From positions 1 through 64,000 of the forward strand of contig NZ_PJNW01000014.1 of NCBI RefSeq assembly GCF_002844595.1: a stretch of 64,000 bases of DNA, written 5' to 3'. Below, one piece after another: positions 33,882 to 42,629 of this stretch (its first letter is position 1; each line of letters opens with the position of its first letter). This stretch comes from Pleomorphomonas diazotrophica. GTDB lineage: Bacteria; Pseudomonadota; Alphaproteobacteria; Rhizobiales; Pleomorphomonadaceae. Below the pieces are notes generated by a model, which saw only the letters and a list, made by a program, of their open reading frames with translations, did not search any database and was not told the DNA's origin. A program made the translations under genes and the position numbers.

Positions 33882-34910
33882 ATGTTCCGTCTTGACGAAA
33901 AGCTTGCTCGCATTCGGGCGGGTGCCTATACGCGCGCCGATTTCATCATCGCCGATGCCAAGGATCCCGACATGGGACCGTCGATTCCCGGCGCGGGTCC
34001 GCTCCGGGCCAAGGACGGAACGCTCGGCCGCTACCAGACGCGTCCGGAATTTCTGAAAAACGTCCAGGCGATCGTCGAGCAGGACATCGTCGACATCATG
34101 CTGACGTCGGCTTCCAGCTTCGAGCTGCTCAACGAGCAGGGCGTCTACAAGAGGTCCAAGGTCAAGCCGGCCATTCGTGCCAACGATACCACCGACATCT
34201 GGTTCGTGCGCGGCGGCGTCTATCCGAAGAAGCCGTCGCGGCCGTTCCGCAGCGCGTCGATTTCGCGCGTGACCACCGGCACCGTCGATCCGGCGCCCGG
34301 TGCGCCGCTGGTCGGTACCGACCTCGGCCTTTACTCGATCACCTTCAACAACGATCTCGACCATGACTACGCCTCGCTCGAGGCCTTCGCCGAGTTCCGC
34401 TACGAGGCATCGCTCAACGGCTTCAAATACTTCCTGGAAGTGTTCAATCCCAACGTCGACACCGGCATCGATGCCGATCTCGTGCCGCACTACATCAACG
34501 ACTGCATCGCCCGCTGCCTCGCCGGCGTGACCAAGGCAGACCGGCCGGAGTTCCTGAAGATCGCCTATAACGGCCCGAAGGCGATGGAAGAGCTGGCCTC
34601 CTACGATCCGACAGTCATCGTCGGCGTGCTCGGCGGCGGCGCCGGCACCACGCGCGACTGTTACGAGCTGATCTTCCAGTCCGAGAAATACGGGGCCCGC
34701 GTCGCGTTGTTCGGCCGCAAGATCAACCTCGCCGAAGATCCGCTCAGCATGGTCAAGCACATGCGCGCGGTGGCGAGTGGCGATCTCTCGCCGACCGAGG
34801 CGGTGAAGTCCTACCACGGCGATCTCGCCAAGGCCGGCATCAAGCCGAGCCGCGAGCTCAACGCCGACCTTGAAGTGACCGAAAAGCCGCTCAAGGCCGG
34901 GCTTGCCTGA
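33882..34910 (+). CDS. Uncharacterised aldolase-like (beta/alpha-barrel) protein
   Basis: A 342-residue soluble protein I do not recognise with certainty. It has a hydrophobic beta-strand/helix alternation suggestive of a TIM barrel, with VDIMLTSASSFELL, KYFLEVFNPN, EFLKIAYNGPKAM and TVIVGVLGGGAGTTRDCYELI; the LKIAYNG lysine could be a Schiff-base residue as in class I aldolases. No signal peptide. The next gene, a PfkB kinase, begins 2 bp after its stop, so the two probably act in one pathway: phosphorylation followed by cleavage or rearrangement. Function is inferred from context only. Confidence 0.7.
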   Translation: MFRLDEKLARIRAGAYTRADFIIADAKDPDMGPSIPGAGPLRAKDGTLGRYQTRPEFLKNVQAIVEQDIVDIMLTSASSFELLNEQGVYKRSKVKPAIRANDTTDIWFVRGGVYPKKPSRPFRSASISRVTTGTVDPAPGAPLVGTDLGLYSITFNNDLDHDYASLEAFAEFRYEASLNGFKYFLEVFNPNVDTGIDADLVPHYINDCIARCLAGVTKADRPEFLKIAYNGPKAMEELASYDPTVIVGVLGGGAGTTRDCYELIFQSEKYGARVALFGRKINLAEDPLSMVKHMRAVASGDLSPTEAVKSYHGDLAKAGIKPSRELNADLEVTEKPLKAGLA

Positions 34911-34912
34911 TC

Positions 34913-35926
34913 ATGCCTGCAAGACGCGGCATCGTCACCGGGGGAACCTGGTGCGTCGACAACAACCGCGTGATCAGCTTCTGGCCGGAGGAGGACGGCA
35001 TCGCCGAAATCCTCTCCCAGGAGCTGGCCGGCGGCGGTTCCGGCTGCAATCTCGCGGTCGATATCCGTCATCTCGATCCGACGATGCCGGTGGAGACCAT
35101 CGCCATCGTCGGTGACGACGAGGGCGGACGCTTCCTTCGCGGCATTGCCGAAGAAGCGGGAATCGATCATCGCCAAATGCACGTCGACGGCTCGCTGCCG
35201 ACGCAGTTCACCGACGCCTACGCTTCGGCGACGACACACCGCCGCACCCACATCTTCTCCAAGGCGGTGGCAGCGGCGCTCACGCCCGATCACTTCGATC
35301 TCAAGGCGACGACCGGGCGCATCCTCCATCTGGGTCTGCCGGGCTTTCACAAGCAGCTCGACAGTGTCTGGACCGATGGCGACAACGGTTGGGTGACGGT
35401 GCTGAAGAAGGCGCGTTCGCTTGGCCTCAAGACCAATATCGAGCTGGCCAGTCTTGAGGCGCGGGTTCTGTCGGATACGGTGATGCCCTGCCTCGGCCAT
35501 CTCGACTACGTGGTGGTGAACGATACGGAGATCGGCGCGCTTGCCGGTCTTCCCACCGTCAGCCACGGCGTGACCGACGCCGGCCTTTGCGAGGCGGCGG
35601 CGCGGAAGGTGTTGGAGGGTGGCGCCATGGAGCTGGTGGTGGTTCACTGGCCGAAACTCGCCATCGCCGTGACCCGTGACGGTACCGTCGCCAGGAAAAC
35701 CTCCTGCGCCATCCCGGCCGACCTTGTTGTCGGCGCCAACGGAGCCGGCGACGCCTTCGCCGCCGGCATGATCTATGGCCTTCACGAGGGCTGGCCGCTC
35801 GAAAAGTCGCTGGCGCTGGCGCATGCCACGGCAGCCTGCTCGCTGCGGTCGGTCACCACGTCCGGCGCGGTGGTCGGCTGGCAGGAGACGCTGAAGCTGG
35901 CCGATGGCTGGGGCTGGCGGACCTGA
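34913..35926 (+). CDS. PfkB family carbohydrate kinase
   Basis: A 337-residue ribokinase-like enzyme. Near the N-terminus GGGSGCNLAVDIRHL corresponds to the sugar-binding GG motif; the C-terminal signature NGAGDAFAAGMIYG holds the catalytic Asp and anion hole. The N-terminus TGGTWCVDNNRVISFWPEED is unlike fructokinase or KdgK, so the substrate is open. It is coupled to the aldolase-like gene and followed by a strong two-way terminator, forming a two-gene operon. Confidence 0.88.
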   Translation: MPARRGIVTGGTWCVDNNRVISFWPEEDGIAEILSQELAGGGSGCNLAVDIRHLDPTMPVETIAIVGDDEGGRFLRGIAEEAGIDHRQMHVDGSLPTQFTDAYASATTHRRTHIFSKAVAAALTPDHFDLKATTGRILHLGLPGFHKQLDSVWTDGDNGWVTVLKKARSLGLKTNIELASLEARVLSDTVMPCLGHLDYVVVNDTEIGALAGLPTVSHGVTDAGLCEAAARKVLEGGAMELVVVHWPKLAIAVTRDGTVARKTSCAIPADLVVGANGAGDAFAAGMIYGLHEGWPLEKSLALAHATAACSLRSVTTSGAVVGWQETLKLADGWGWRT

Positions 35927-35931
35927 AAATG

Positions 35932-35961
35932 TCCCCGGCAGTTCGTCCTGCCGGGGGATTT
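35932..35961. terminator. Bidirectional terminator between kinase genes
   Basis: CCCCGGCAG (35933-35941), loop TTCGTC, CTGCCGGGG (35948-35956), flanked by ATTT on the plus side and CATTTT on the minus side. It sits between the convergent PfkB and FGGY kinase genes. Confidence 0.8.
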
Positions 35962-35967
35962 CATCAT

Positions 35968-37440
35968 CTACCAGGCGGAAAAGGTGGCGCGTGCCGCGTT
36001 GAGCGGCTTCAGCGCCGCGTAGAGAGCGCGGTACTCGCCGTAGAGGAAGTCCATCCGCTGGCGACGCGACGGGTCGGGTTCGAACAGGCGGTCGGTGACG
36101 ACGAGGCTGTCCGCCGCCTCGGCGATCGACGAGAAGCAGCTGGCGCCGACGCCGGCGAGGATCGCCGCGCCCAGAACGCCGGCGTCCAGCGTCTTGAGCC
36201 GCCGGATCGGCCGGCCCAGCATGTCGGCGCGGATCTGGCACCAGGGGTCGGAAGCGGCGCCGCCGCCGGCCATCGAAAAGCTGGTTGCCGGCCGTCCGGC
36301 CGAAGCTTCCAGCGCTTCCAAGAGCCAGCGCACCGACGATGCCACGCCCTCGAAGACGGCGCGCGTCAGATCGGCGGGTCCCATCGAGCCGTCGAGACCG
36401 ATGAAGGCGCCGCGCGCGCCGATATCCCAGATCGGCGCCCGTTCGCCTTGTAGATGGGGCAGGAACAAGGGCGTGGGCTGGTGGGGATCGCTTTGGGCGA
36501 CGAGCGCGGACAGTTCGGACGGCGCGCGTCCCGTGAGGTTCGACAGCCAGGCGAGCGAGGCGCCGCCGGCCTGCGTCGGGCCGGCGTGCAGGGTGATACC
36601 CTCGCAGGTCGGAAAGGCGACGACGCCGGCAGCAGGGTGGCGCGTGCTCGACACCAGGCCGACGATCTCCGACGTGCCGGAGAGATACATGCAGTCGTCG
36701 TCCCGGAGAGCGCCGGTGCCGATCAGCCCGGCCCATGCGTCCATGGCGCCAGTGACCATCGGCGTGTCGGCGAGTGGCAAGCCTGACCGGATGCGACCGG
36801 CCGACTGCGTGAAGCTTCGGAGCGGTGGCAGGCGCTCGGCGATTCCGGGCACGAGGTCGAGGAGGCGAGACACGTAGGCGAGCGACTGGTCGATGAGGCC
36901 GAAGGCGGTCATCGGGTCGGCGGTGGCCTCGCCGGTGAGGTTGAGAATGCAGTAGTCCTTCGGCGCCATCAGCCAGCGCGTCCGCCCCCAGAGGTCGGGG
37001 TGGTGGCGCTTCAGCCAGAGGGCGCGGGCAAGCGGATGACTGGCGTCGATGGGAAGCGGAGCGCCCCACCAGCCGATGCGTTCCTCCAAGGAAACCTGCG
37101 CGTCGAGCTCGGCGGCTTCGACGCCGGCACGACCATCCTGCCAGGTGATCGCCGGCATGAGCGGTGCGCCGTCCTCGCCGACGAAAACATGGGTGTTGAC
37201 CTGACTGGTCAATCCGACGCCGGCAGCGGCGCCGTCCGCCAAACCATCGGAAAGCTGGGCGAGGGCTGCTGCGACGCGGTTGGTCCAATCAGCCGGCTCC
37301 TGTTCGGCATACCCGGGTGCCGGCCGCTTCATCGGGTAGGGATCGGCGAAGGTCCTGAGCGCTGCACCGCTCTCGTCGAACAGAGTGGCCTTGACCGAGG
37401 TGGTGCCGACGTCGATGCCGACGAGGAGGGGCGTCTTCAT
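35968..37440 (-). CDS. FGGY family carbohydrate kinase (xylulokinase-like)
   Basis: A 490-residue kinase of the FGGY fold. The N-terminal phosphate motif GIDVGTTSVKATLFD, ITWQDGRAGVEA, GAMDAWAGLIGTGAL, and the C-terminal MAGGGAASDPWCQIRADMLGRPI are typical of the xylulokinase/XylB group, but the exact sugar cannot be told. Start ATG 37440 begins the domain. It is divergent from the adjacent CUT2 transporter across 217 bp, which suggests shared control and that it phosphorylates the imported sugar or its isomer. Confidence 0.9.
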   Translation of the reverse strand: MKTPLLVGIDVGTTSVKATLFDESGAALRTFADPYPMKRPAPGYAEQEPADWTNRVAAALAQLSDGLADGAAAGVGLTSQVNTHVFVGEDGAPLMPAITWQDGRAGVEAAELDAQVSLEERIGWWGAPLPIDASHPLARALWLKRHHPDLWGRTRWLMAPKDYCILNLTGEATADPMTAFGLIDQSLAYVSRLLDLVPGIAERLPPLRSFTQSAGRIRSGLPLADTPMVTGAMDAWAGLIGTGALRDDDCMYLSGTSEIVGLVSSTRHPAAGVVAFPTCEGITLHAGPTQAGGASLAWLSNLTGRAPSELSALVAQSDPHQPTPLFLPHLQGERAPIWDIGARGAFIGLDGSMGPADLTRAVFEGVASSVRWLLEALEASAGRPATSFSMAGGGAASDPWCQIRADMLGRPIRRLKTLDAGVLGAAILAGVGASCFSSIAEAADSLVVTDRLFEPDPSRRQRMDFLYGEYRALYAALKPLNAARATFSAW

Positions 37441-37657
37441 GGAGGGATCCGCGGGGCAGAACAGAATGCCGCAGAGATCATCACGCCGCCTCTCGCCTGT
37501 CCATCGCGGATTCTCGCTTCTTGCCCAAAAGCTTCGCCCTGAAACAACCGGCTTCGTGTTGAACGGCATTCCGCCGGCTGCTAACTGTTTTCGAGCCGGT
37601 GGGAAGAAGGGACAAATGCCCCCGATCGACCGGCCCAGAACAAAATGGGGAACGCAC

Positions 37658-38590
37658 ATGACTGCTACGCTCCGCAAGCGGCTTTCGACCGCAGCGCTGT
37701 TTCTTTCCGCCGTGTTCGCCGCCGGCACCGCCGCGGCGGCCGGCAAGATCGCGGTGATCACGCCTTATCTCGCCCAGCCGGGCACCCAGTTCTACGTCGA
37801 GGCCTTCCAGGCGGCGGCCAAGGACAAGGCATGGGACGTCAACGTCATCGACACCAAGGGCGATGTCGCCGCCGTCATCTCCCGCCTCGAAGACGCCGCG
37901 ACGCAGAAGGTCGACGCGGTGGTGATCAACGTCGATCCAGCGCAGGTCGAGGCCGGGCTCGCAGCCGTCAAGGATGCCGGCATTCCGGTGGTCGGCATGG
38001 ACGCCGGCGCCAGCCCCTATCTCGTCACCAACGTGACCTCCAACGGCTATGCCATGGCGGCCGACACTGCCGCCTATGTCGCCAACCGGATCGGCGGCAA
38101 GGGCAACGTGGTCATGTTCGTGTTCGACGCCTTTCCGCCGGTTCAGGTGCGCGGGGTGATCGCCGACGCCGTGTTCGGCAACAATCCGGACATCAAGGTG
38201 CTCGACCGCGTGACGCCTGATGTCTCGGACGGCGGCATTGCCGACAGCCGCGCCAAGATGGAGGCGATCCTCGCCGCCAATCCGGACAAGGGGTCGATCT
38301 CCGCCGTCTGGGCGGCCTGGGACCAGCCGGCGCTCGGTGCGTTGCAAGCGGTCGAGGCGGCCGGGCGGCAGGACGAGGGCATCGTCATCACCGGCATCGA
38401 CGCCAACCCGCAGGCTCGCGAAGCGATTGCCGCCGGCGGCAACTTCGAGGCGTCTATGGCGCAGGACTTCCACGGCATCGGCAAGGCCGCGGCCGACGCC
38501 GTCGCCCAGACGCTCTCCGGCAAGCCGCCGAAATCGTCGGTCATCTATGTGCCGACCAAACTGATTACCGCCGACAACGTCAAGGACTGA
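37658..38590 (+). CDS. CUT2 ABC transporter sugar-binding protein
   Basis: A 310-residue periplasmic protein. Signal peptide MTATLRKRLSTAALFLSAVF ending AAAA-GK; then a Peripla_BP_4 domain with VDAVVINVDPAQVEAGLAAV, GIPVVGMDAGASPYLVTNV and ITGIDANPQAREAI. It is the first gene of a binding protein-ATPase-permease operon, divergent from the FGGY kinase. The ligand is unknown; neighbours point to a pentose, ketose or polyol. Confidence 0.92.
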   Translation: MTATLRKRLSTAALFLSAVFAAGTAAAAGKIAVITPYLAQPGTQFYVEAFQAAAKDKAWDVNVIDTKGDVAAVISRLEDAATQKVDAVVINVDPAQVEAGLAAVKDAGIPVVGMDAGASPYLVTNVTSNGYAMAADTAAYVANRIGGKGNVVMFVFDAFPPVQVRGVIADAVFGNNPDIKVLDRVTPDVSDGGIADSRAKMEAILAANPDKGSISAVWAAWDQPALGALQAVEAAGRQDEGIVITGIDANPQAREAIAAGGNFEASMAQDFHGIGKAAADAVAQTLSGKPPKSSVIYVPTKLITADNVKD

Positions 38591-38610
38591 CGGCGTTCCA
38601 CAGCCAGGAT

Positions 38611-38627
38611 GGGCGGCCTCGCCGCCC
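38611..38627 (+). repeat. Intercistronic hairpin after CUT2 binding protein
   Basis: GGGCGGC (38611-38617), loop CTC, GCCGCCC (38621-38627), 20 bp after the stop. It is at the same position as the hairpins in the two other sugar operons of this window. Confidence 0.65.
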
Positions 38628-38649
38628 TCCCAACCCAGGCTTCCGACAC

Positions 38650-40179
38650 ATGACACTGCTTTCGATCCGCGACCTCGACAAGAGCTTTGCCGGCGCGCGG
38701 GCGCTCGGCGGGGCGTCGCTCGAAGTCAGGGCCGGCGAGGTGCATGCCCTGATGGGCGAGAACGGCGCCGGCAAGTCGACGCTCATCAAGATTCTGGCCG
38801 GCGTCCAAAAGCCTGACGCCGGAGTGATCGAGATCGAGGGCGCGCCGGTTACCATCGCGTCGCCGGCCGATGCCCTCCGCCTCGGCCTGCGCTTCATCCA
38901 CCAGGAACTCTCCGTGGTGCCGCACCTGTCGGTGGCCGAGAACATTTTTCTCGGACGCGATTATCCGCGCCGCTGGGGCGTGATGATCGATTGGGATGGC
39001 CTCAACCGGCGCGCCGCCGCCGTGCTGGCCGACCTCGGCGTCGCTCACATCCAGCCGGCGCGCAAGATGGCGCGTCTCTCGGTGGGCGACCAGATGCTGG
39101 TGAAGATCGCCGCCGCCTTCCAGGATGCCAGCGTCGAGGGCGGCATGCCAGCCCGCCTCTACGTGATGGACGAACCGACGGCGGCACTGTCGGCCGAGGA
39201 GTCGCAGCGCCTGTTCGCGGTGATCCGCCAGCTGCGGACGGCGGGCGCCGGCATCATCTACGTGTCTCACCGGCTCGACGAGGTCATGGACCTCGCCGAC
39301 CGTCTCACCGTGCTGCGCGATGGCTCGACCGTGGCGACGCGCGACATCGCCGGCCTGCAGAAACTCGAAGTCATCGAGCTGATGATCGGCCGCCGGTTCG
39401 CCGAGGGCTATCCGCCGCGCCTCAATCCAGTCCAGGACGAGGTGGCACTCGGAGTCGAGCATTTATCCACAGCTTATCTACAGGATGTCTCCTTCGAGGT
39501 CCGGAAAGGCGAGATCCTCGGTCTCGCCGGTCTTGAGGGTGCCGGGCAGAGCGAGGTCATCCGGGCGATCGTCGGCGCCGACGGCGGCCATGACGGCGCC
39601 ATCAGCCTTGCGGGCCGGTCGGTCAAGATAGACGAGCCGGTGTCGGCCTGGGCCAAGGGGCTTGCCTTCCTGCCGCGCGAACGGCGCCAGGAAGGGCTGG
39701 TGGCGTCCGCCTCCATCGCCGGCAACGTGTCGCTGCCGCATCTCGACGATCTCCTTCGCTTTGGCCTCGTTCTCGACCGCAAGGCCGAAGCGGAGCAGGC
39801 GGTGGATCTCGGGCGGAAGGTGAAGCTGAAGGCCAATGGGCCGCGCCAGAAGGTGCGCGAACTTTCCGGCGGCAACCAGCAGAAGGTAGTGTTCGCCCGC
39901 GCCATTGCCGGGGAACCCGAGGTGCTTCTGCTCGACGAGCCGACACGCGGCGTCGACGTCGGCGCCCGCTACGACATCCACGCCTTGCTGCGCGAGCTGA
40001 CGGCCGAGGGCAAGGCGGTGGTGCTGGCCTCTTCCGACCTGCCGGAGCTCGTCTACATGGCGGACCGCGTCATCGTCTTCCGGGACGGCAAGGTGGCGAC
40101 CACCGTTTCCACCGACGGCCTCGATCAGGCCGGCCTTGCCGCCCTTTGCTTCGGCGCGCCGACCGCGCCAACCGCCTGA
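38650..40179 (+). CDS. CUT2 ABC transporter ATP-binding protein (two NBDs)
   Basis: A 509-residue duplicated ATPase. First domain: Walker A MGENGAGKSTL (about 37-47), signature LSVGDQM (variant of LSGG) and YVMDEPTAALS. Second domain: GLEGAGQSEVI and LSGGNQQKVVFARAI with LLDEPTRGVDVGARYD. It powers the adjacent importer. The permease gene begins 12 bp after it. Confidence 0.94.
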   Translation: MTLLSIRDLDKSFAGARALGGASLEVRAGEVHALMGENGAGKSTLIKILAGVQKPDAGVIEIEGAPVTIASPADALRLGLRFIHQELSVVPHLSVAENIFLGRDYPRRWGVMIDWDGLNRRAAAVLADLGVAHIQPARKMARLSVGDQMLVKIAAAFQDASVEGGMPARLYVMDEPTAALSAEESQRLFAVIRQLRTAGAGIIYVSHRLDEVMDLADRLTVLRDGSTVATRDIAGLQKLEVIELMIGRRFAEGYPPRLNPVQDEVALGVEHLSTAYLQDVSFEVRKGEILGLAGLEGAGQSEVIRAIVGADGGHDGAISLAGRSVKIDEPVSAWAKGLAFLPRERRQEGLVASASIAGNVSLPHLDDLLRFGLVLDRKAEAEQAVDLGRKVKLKANGPRQKVRELSGGNQQKVVFARAIAGEPEVLLLDEPTRGVDVGARYDIHALLRELTAEGKAVVLASSDLPELVYMADRVIVFRDGKVATTVSTDGLDQAGLAALCFGAPTAPTA

Positions 40180-40191
40180 AGGAATTTTTCC

Positions 40192-41142
40192 GTGGCTTCC
40201 GCGCTCAAGACTTACGGCACGCTGATCGGCTTCGTTCTGGTCGTTCTGTTCTTCTGGATCGAGATTCCCGACACCTTCATGACCGCCAAGAACTGGTTGA
40301 ACATCAGCCAGCAGGTGTCGATGCTGGCGGTCGTCGCCTTCACGATGACCGTCGTCATGGTGATGGGCGACTTCGATCTGTCCGTCGGTTCCATGGCGTC
40401 GCTCGCCGGCATCGTGGCGGCGCTGGCCTTCCGCGACGGTCATGGGGTGTGGGTTGGCGTGGCGCTGGCGCTTGTCATCGGCCTTTTGGGCGGTCTCCTC
40501 AACGGCGCGCTCGTCGCCTATGTCGGCATCCTGCCCTTCGTGGCGACGCTCGGCACGCTGACGGTCTACAGCGGCCTCGCCTTCCTGGTCTCCGGCGGCA
40601 AGACCATCTTCGGCCGCGACATACCCACGGCCTTCTCCGGTTTTGCTCGGTCCGGCCTTCGGCTTGGTGAGTCCGTGAGCCTTCCGAGCCTGACCATCGT
40701 CGCGGCGCTGGTGCTGCTGATCGTCTGGTTCGTGCTGGAGCAGACCACCTTCGGTCGTCGCCTCTATGCCATCGGCGGCAACAAGGAAGCGGCGCGTCTT
40801 GCCGGCATCCGCGTCAGGCGGTTGCGCTTCCTCGCCTTCGGTCTCAGCGGCTTCGGTGCGGCGGCGGCCGGCCTGATGTATGCGAGCCGGGTAGCCTCGG
40901 CCAATCCGACGCAGGGCTCGGGTCTGATGCTCGACGCGATTGCCGCCGTCTTCCTGGGCATGACCATGAGCGAAGAGGGCGAGCCACATGTGCTGGCAAC
41001 GCTTGTCGGTGTGCTGATCCTCGGCGTGCTCGGCAACGGCCTCACCCAGATGAGCATCGACAGCTATGTGCGCGAGGTGCTTATCGGCTCGATCATCGTG
41101 CTTGCCGTCGCTGCGTCGTCGATCGGCAAGGCGAAGGGCTGA
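40192..41142 (+). CDS. CUT2 ABC transporter permease
   Basis: A 316-residue permease of the BPD_transp_2 family with 8-10 hydrophobic segments, GDFDLSVGSMASLAG and AIGGNKEAARLAGIRV. The start is GTG 40192 with GAAGGA upstream; no ATG fits better. It completes the importer encoded from 37658. The gene ends before a hairpin and the convergent AGE-isomerase gene. Confidence 0.93.
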   Translation: MASALKTYGTLIGFVLVVLFFWIEIPDTFMTAKNWLNISQQVSMLAVVAFTMTVVMVMGDFDLSVGSMASLAGIVAALAFRDGHGVWVGVALALVIGLLGGLLNGALVAYVGILPFVATLGTLTVYSGLAFLVSGGKTIFGRDIPTAFSGFARSGLRLGESVSLPSLTIVAALVLLIVWFVLEQTTFGRRLYAIGGNKEAARLAGIRVRRLRFLAFGLSGFGAAAAGLMYASRVASANPTQGSGLMLDAIAAVFLGMTMSEEGEPHVLATLVGVLILGVLGNGLTQMSIDSYVREVLIGSIIVLAVAASSIGKAKG

Positions 41143-41149
41143 AACGAAA

Positions 41150-41175
41150 GCGCCGCCGGCCAAGGCCGACGGCGC
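41150..41175. terminator. Hairpin between convergent permease and AGE genes
   Basis: GCGCCGCCGGCC (41150-41161) and GGCCGACGGCGC (41164-41175) pair with one mismatch and a very short loop. Position between convergent stops suggests a shared end; no T-run. Confidence 0.45.
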
Positions 41176-41196
41176 GTCCTGAAATGCTGGCTCAGC

Positions 41197-42462
41197 CTAA
41201 AGCCGAATGCCCTCGGTCATCAGCCCGTGTACCAGGCTGCCGGAGGTCGGCAGCAGCGGGATCAGGCAGGCTTGCACCGAATGATAGATGTCGGGACGGC
41301 CGTAGAAGGGATTGGTGGCCGGCCGGTCCTCGGCGTCGAGTTGCGGAATGAAGGCGCCGGTCATCCGGTCGATCAGGTGATCCGTGGTGAAGTCCCAGAT
41401 GCGGCGATACCAGTCCTCATAGAAGGGGTCGCCGGTGATCGAGGCAAGGAAATGGGCGGCGCCGATGCCTTCGCAGCAAGGCCACCAGAAGCGGTCGGGC
41501 ACCGACGGTTTGCCGTCCCAGCCGACGGTGTAATAGAAGCCGCCGCGCTTGCTGTCCCACCCTTCGGTGACGGCGAGGCGGAAGAGGTTCTGCGCCGCGT
41601 CCGGCAGCCAGCCGAGCTTGCGCCCGCCGAGCTCCCAAAGCTGGAGCAGGAGGCGCGCCCATTCCAGCCAGTGACCCGGCGTCGAGCCGTAGGGCTTGAA
41701 CATCGGGTTGCCGACATAGTCGAGCGTCAGGTTCCATTTGCCGTCGAAATGCTCGGGCAGACGCCAGCCGTTGCGCGAGGCGAAGCGATCGACGATCAGT
41801 TCGGCGATGCTCTCGGCTCGGCGAAGGTACTCGGTGTCGTCGGTGACCTCGAAGGCCGCCATCAGCGATTCCGTGAGGTGCATGTTGGAGTTCTGGCCGC
41901 GATAATCGCCGATCGGCTGCCAGTCGGCGGTAAACTCCTCGGCCACCGCGCCCGGGTCCTGTTCCCAGAAGCGGGACACCAGGATGTCGGTGACATCGGC
42001 GATCAGCCTGTCGGCATCGGGATGACCGGCCGCCTTGGCAGTGGCACCGGCGAGCAGCACGTGGGCGTGACCATAGGCCTGCTTGGTGGGGTCGGTCAGC
42101 GTGCCGTAGCCGACGCCCCAGTGATAGCCGCCGTTCGTCGCGTCACGATGGCCGCTCCACAGGAAGTCCATGCCGTGGTCGACGATGTTGGCGGCGCCGG
42201 GCCGGCCCATCAGCGAGGCGATGCCGAAGGCATGCACGAGACGGGTGGTGATGTGCAGGTTGCGCGACGGCGGCAGGCCGCCGTCGGCGCCCGGCGCCAT
42301 CGGCTTTCCGGCCTCGTCGAGCTCGAAATAGCCACCCAGCGGATTGCGGCAGTCGGCCTCGAAGAAGGAGAAGAGCGCGTCGGCGCGGCCGAGCAGCCAG
42401 AGACGATGGGGCGCGCGCTCCACCCAGCGGCTGCGCGCGGCGGACTTCAGTTGCCTGAGCAT
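41197..42462 (-). CDS. AGE family epimerase/isomerase (YihS-like)
   Basis: A 421-residue (alpha/alpha)6-barrel protein of the N-acylglucosamine 2-epimerase superfamily. Motifs STPGHWLEWARLLLQL, DYRGQNSNMHLTES and PDIYHSVQACLIP follow the pattern of E. coli YihS, an aldose-ketose isomerase acting on mannose, fructose and sulphoquinovose, more than that of renin-binding-type epimerases. His residues in NMH and TPGHW are expected catalytic groups. GGAGG lies just before ATG 42462. It probably converts an aldose to the ketose that the neighbouring kinases phosphorylate. Confidence 0.85.
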   Translation of the reverse strand: MLRQLKSAARSRWVERAPHRLWLLGRADALFSFFEADCRNPLGGYFELDEAGKPMAPGADGGLPPSRNLHITTRLVHAFGIASLMGRPGAANIVDHGMDFLWSGHRDATNGGYHWGVGYGTLTDPTKQAYGHAHVLLAGATAKAAGHPDADRLIADVTDILVSRFWEQDPGAVAEEFTADWQPIGDYRGQNSNMHLTESLMAAFEVTDDTEYLRRAESIAELIVDRFASRNGWRLPEHFDGKWNLTLDYVGNPMFKPYGSTPGHWLEWARLLLQLWELGGRKLGWLPDAAQNLFRLAVTEGWDSKRGGFYYTVGWDGKPSVPDRFWWPCCEGIGAAHFLASITGDPFYEDWYRRIWDFTTDHLIDRMTGAFIPQLDAEDRPATNPFYGRPDIYHSVQACLIPLLPTSGSLVHGLMTEGIRL

Positions 42463-42572
42463 TCATTTCCTCCCGGGGCGGCGGTGCTTCGGTCGTCCTG
42501 CCTTTACTTTCTCTTAGTCTTAGCACCGCCCGCCGCCGGGACAACTTCAGGAGATCACAGATCGACTAGATT

Positions 42573-42608
42573 TTAGCGAAAATGGCTAACGGCTGGAATC
42601 GTTCCAGC
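42573..42608. promoter_or_regulatory. Two inverted repeats upstream of the AGE gene
   Basis: TTAGC (42573-42577)-N7-GCTAA (42585-42589) and GCTGGAA (42592-42598)-TCG-TTCCAGC (42602-42608) sit back to back, 110-146 bp before the AGE start and just after the GH36 stop. They are candidate operators; no regulator gene is adjacent. Confidence 0.4.
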
Positions 42609-42629
42609 GAAGCGGATCGCAATGTGCCG

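Noticed and set aside
34811-37288. 825-codon minus-strand frame spanning the PfkB and part of the FGGY kinase
   Set aside because: Arg/Pro-rich, lacks any motif, and overlaps genes with strong family signatures.
39463-39471. TTATCCACA, a perfect DnaA box
   Set aside because: Single copy inside the ATPase coding sequence with no further boxes or AT-rich unwinding region, so not an origin.
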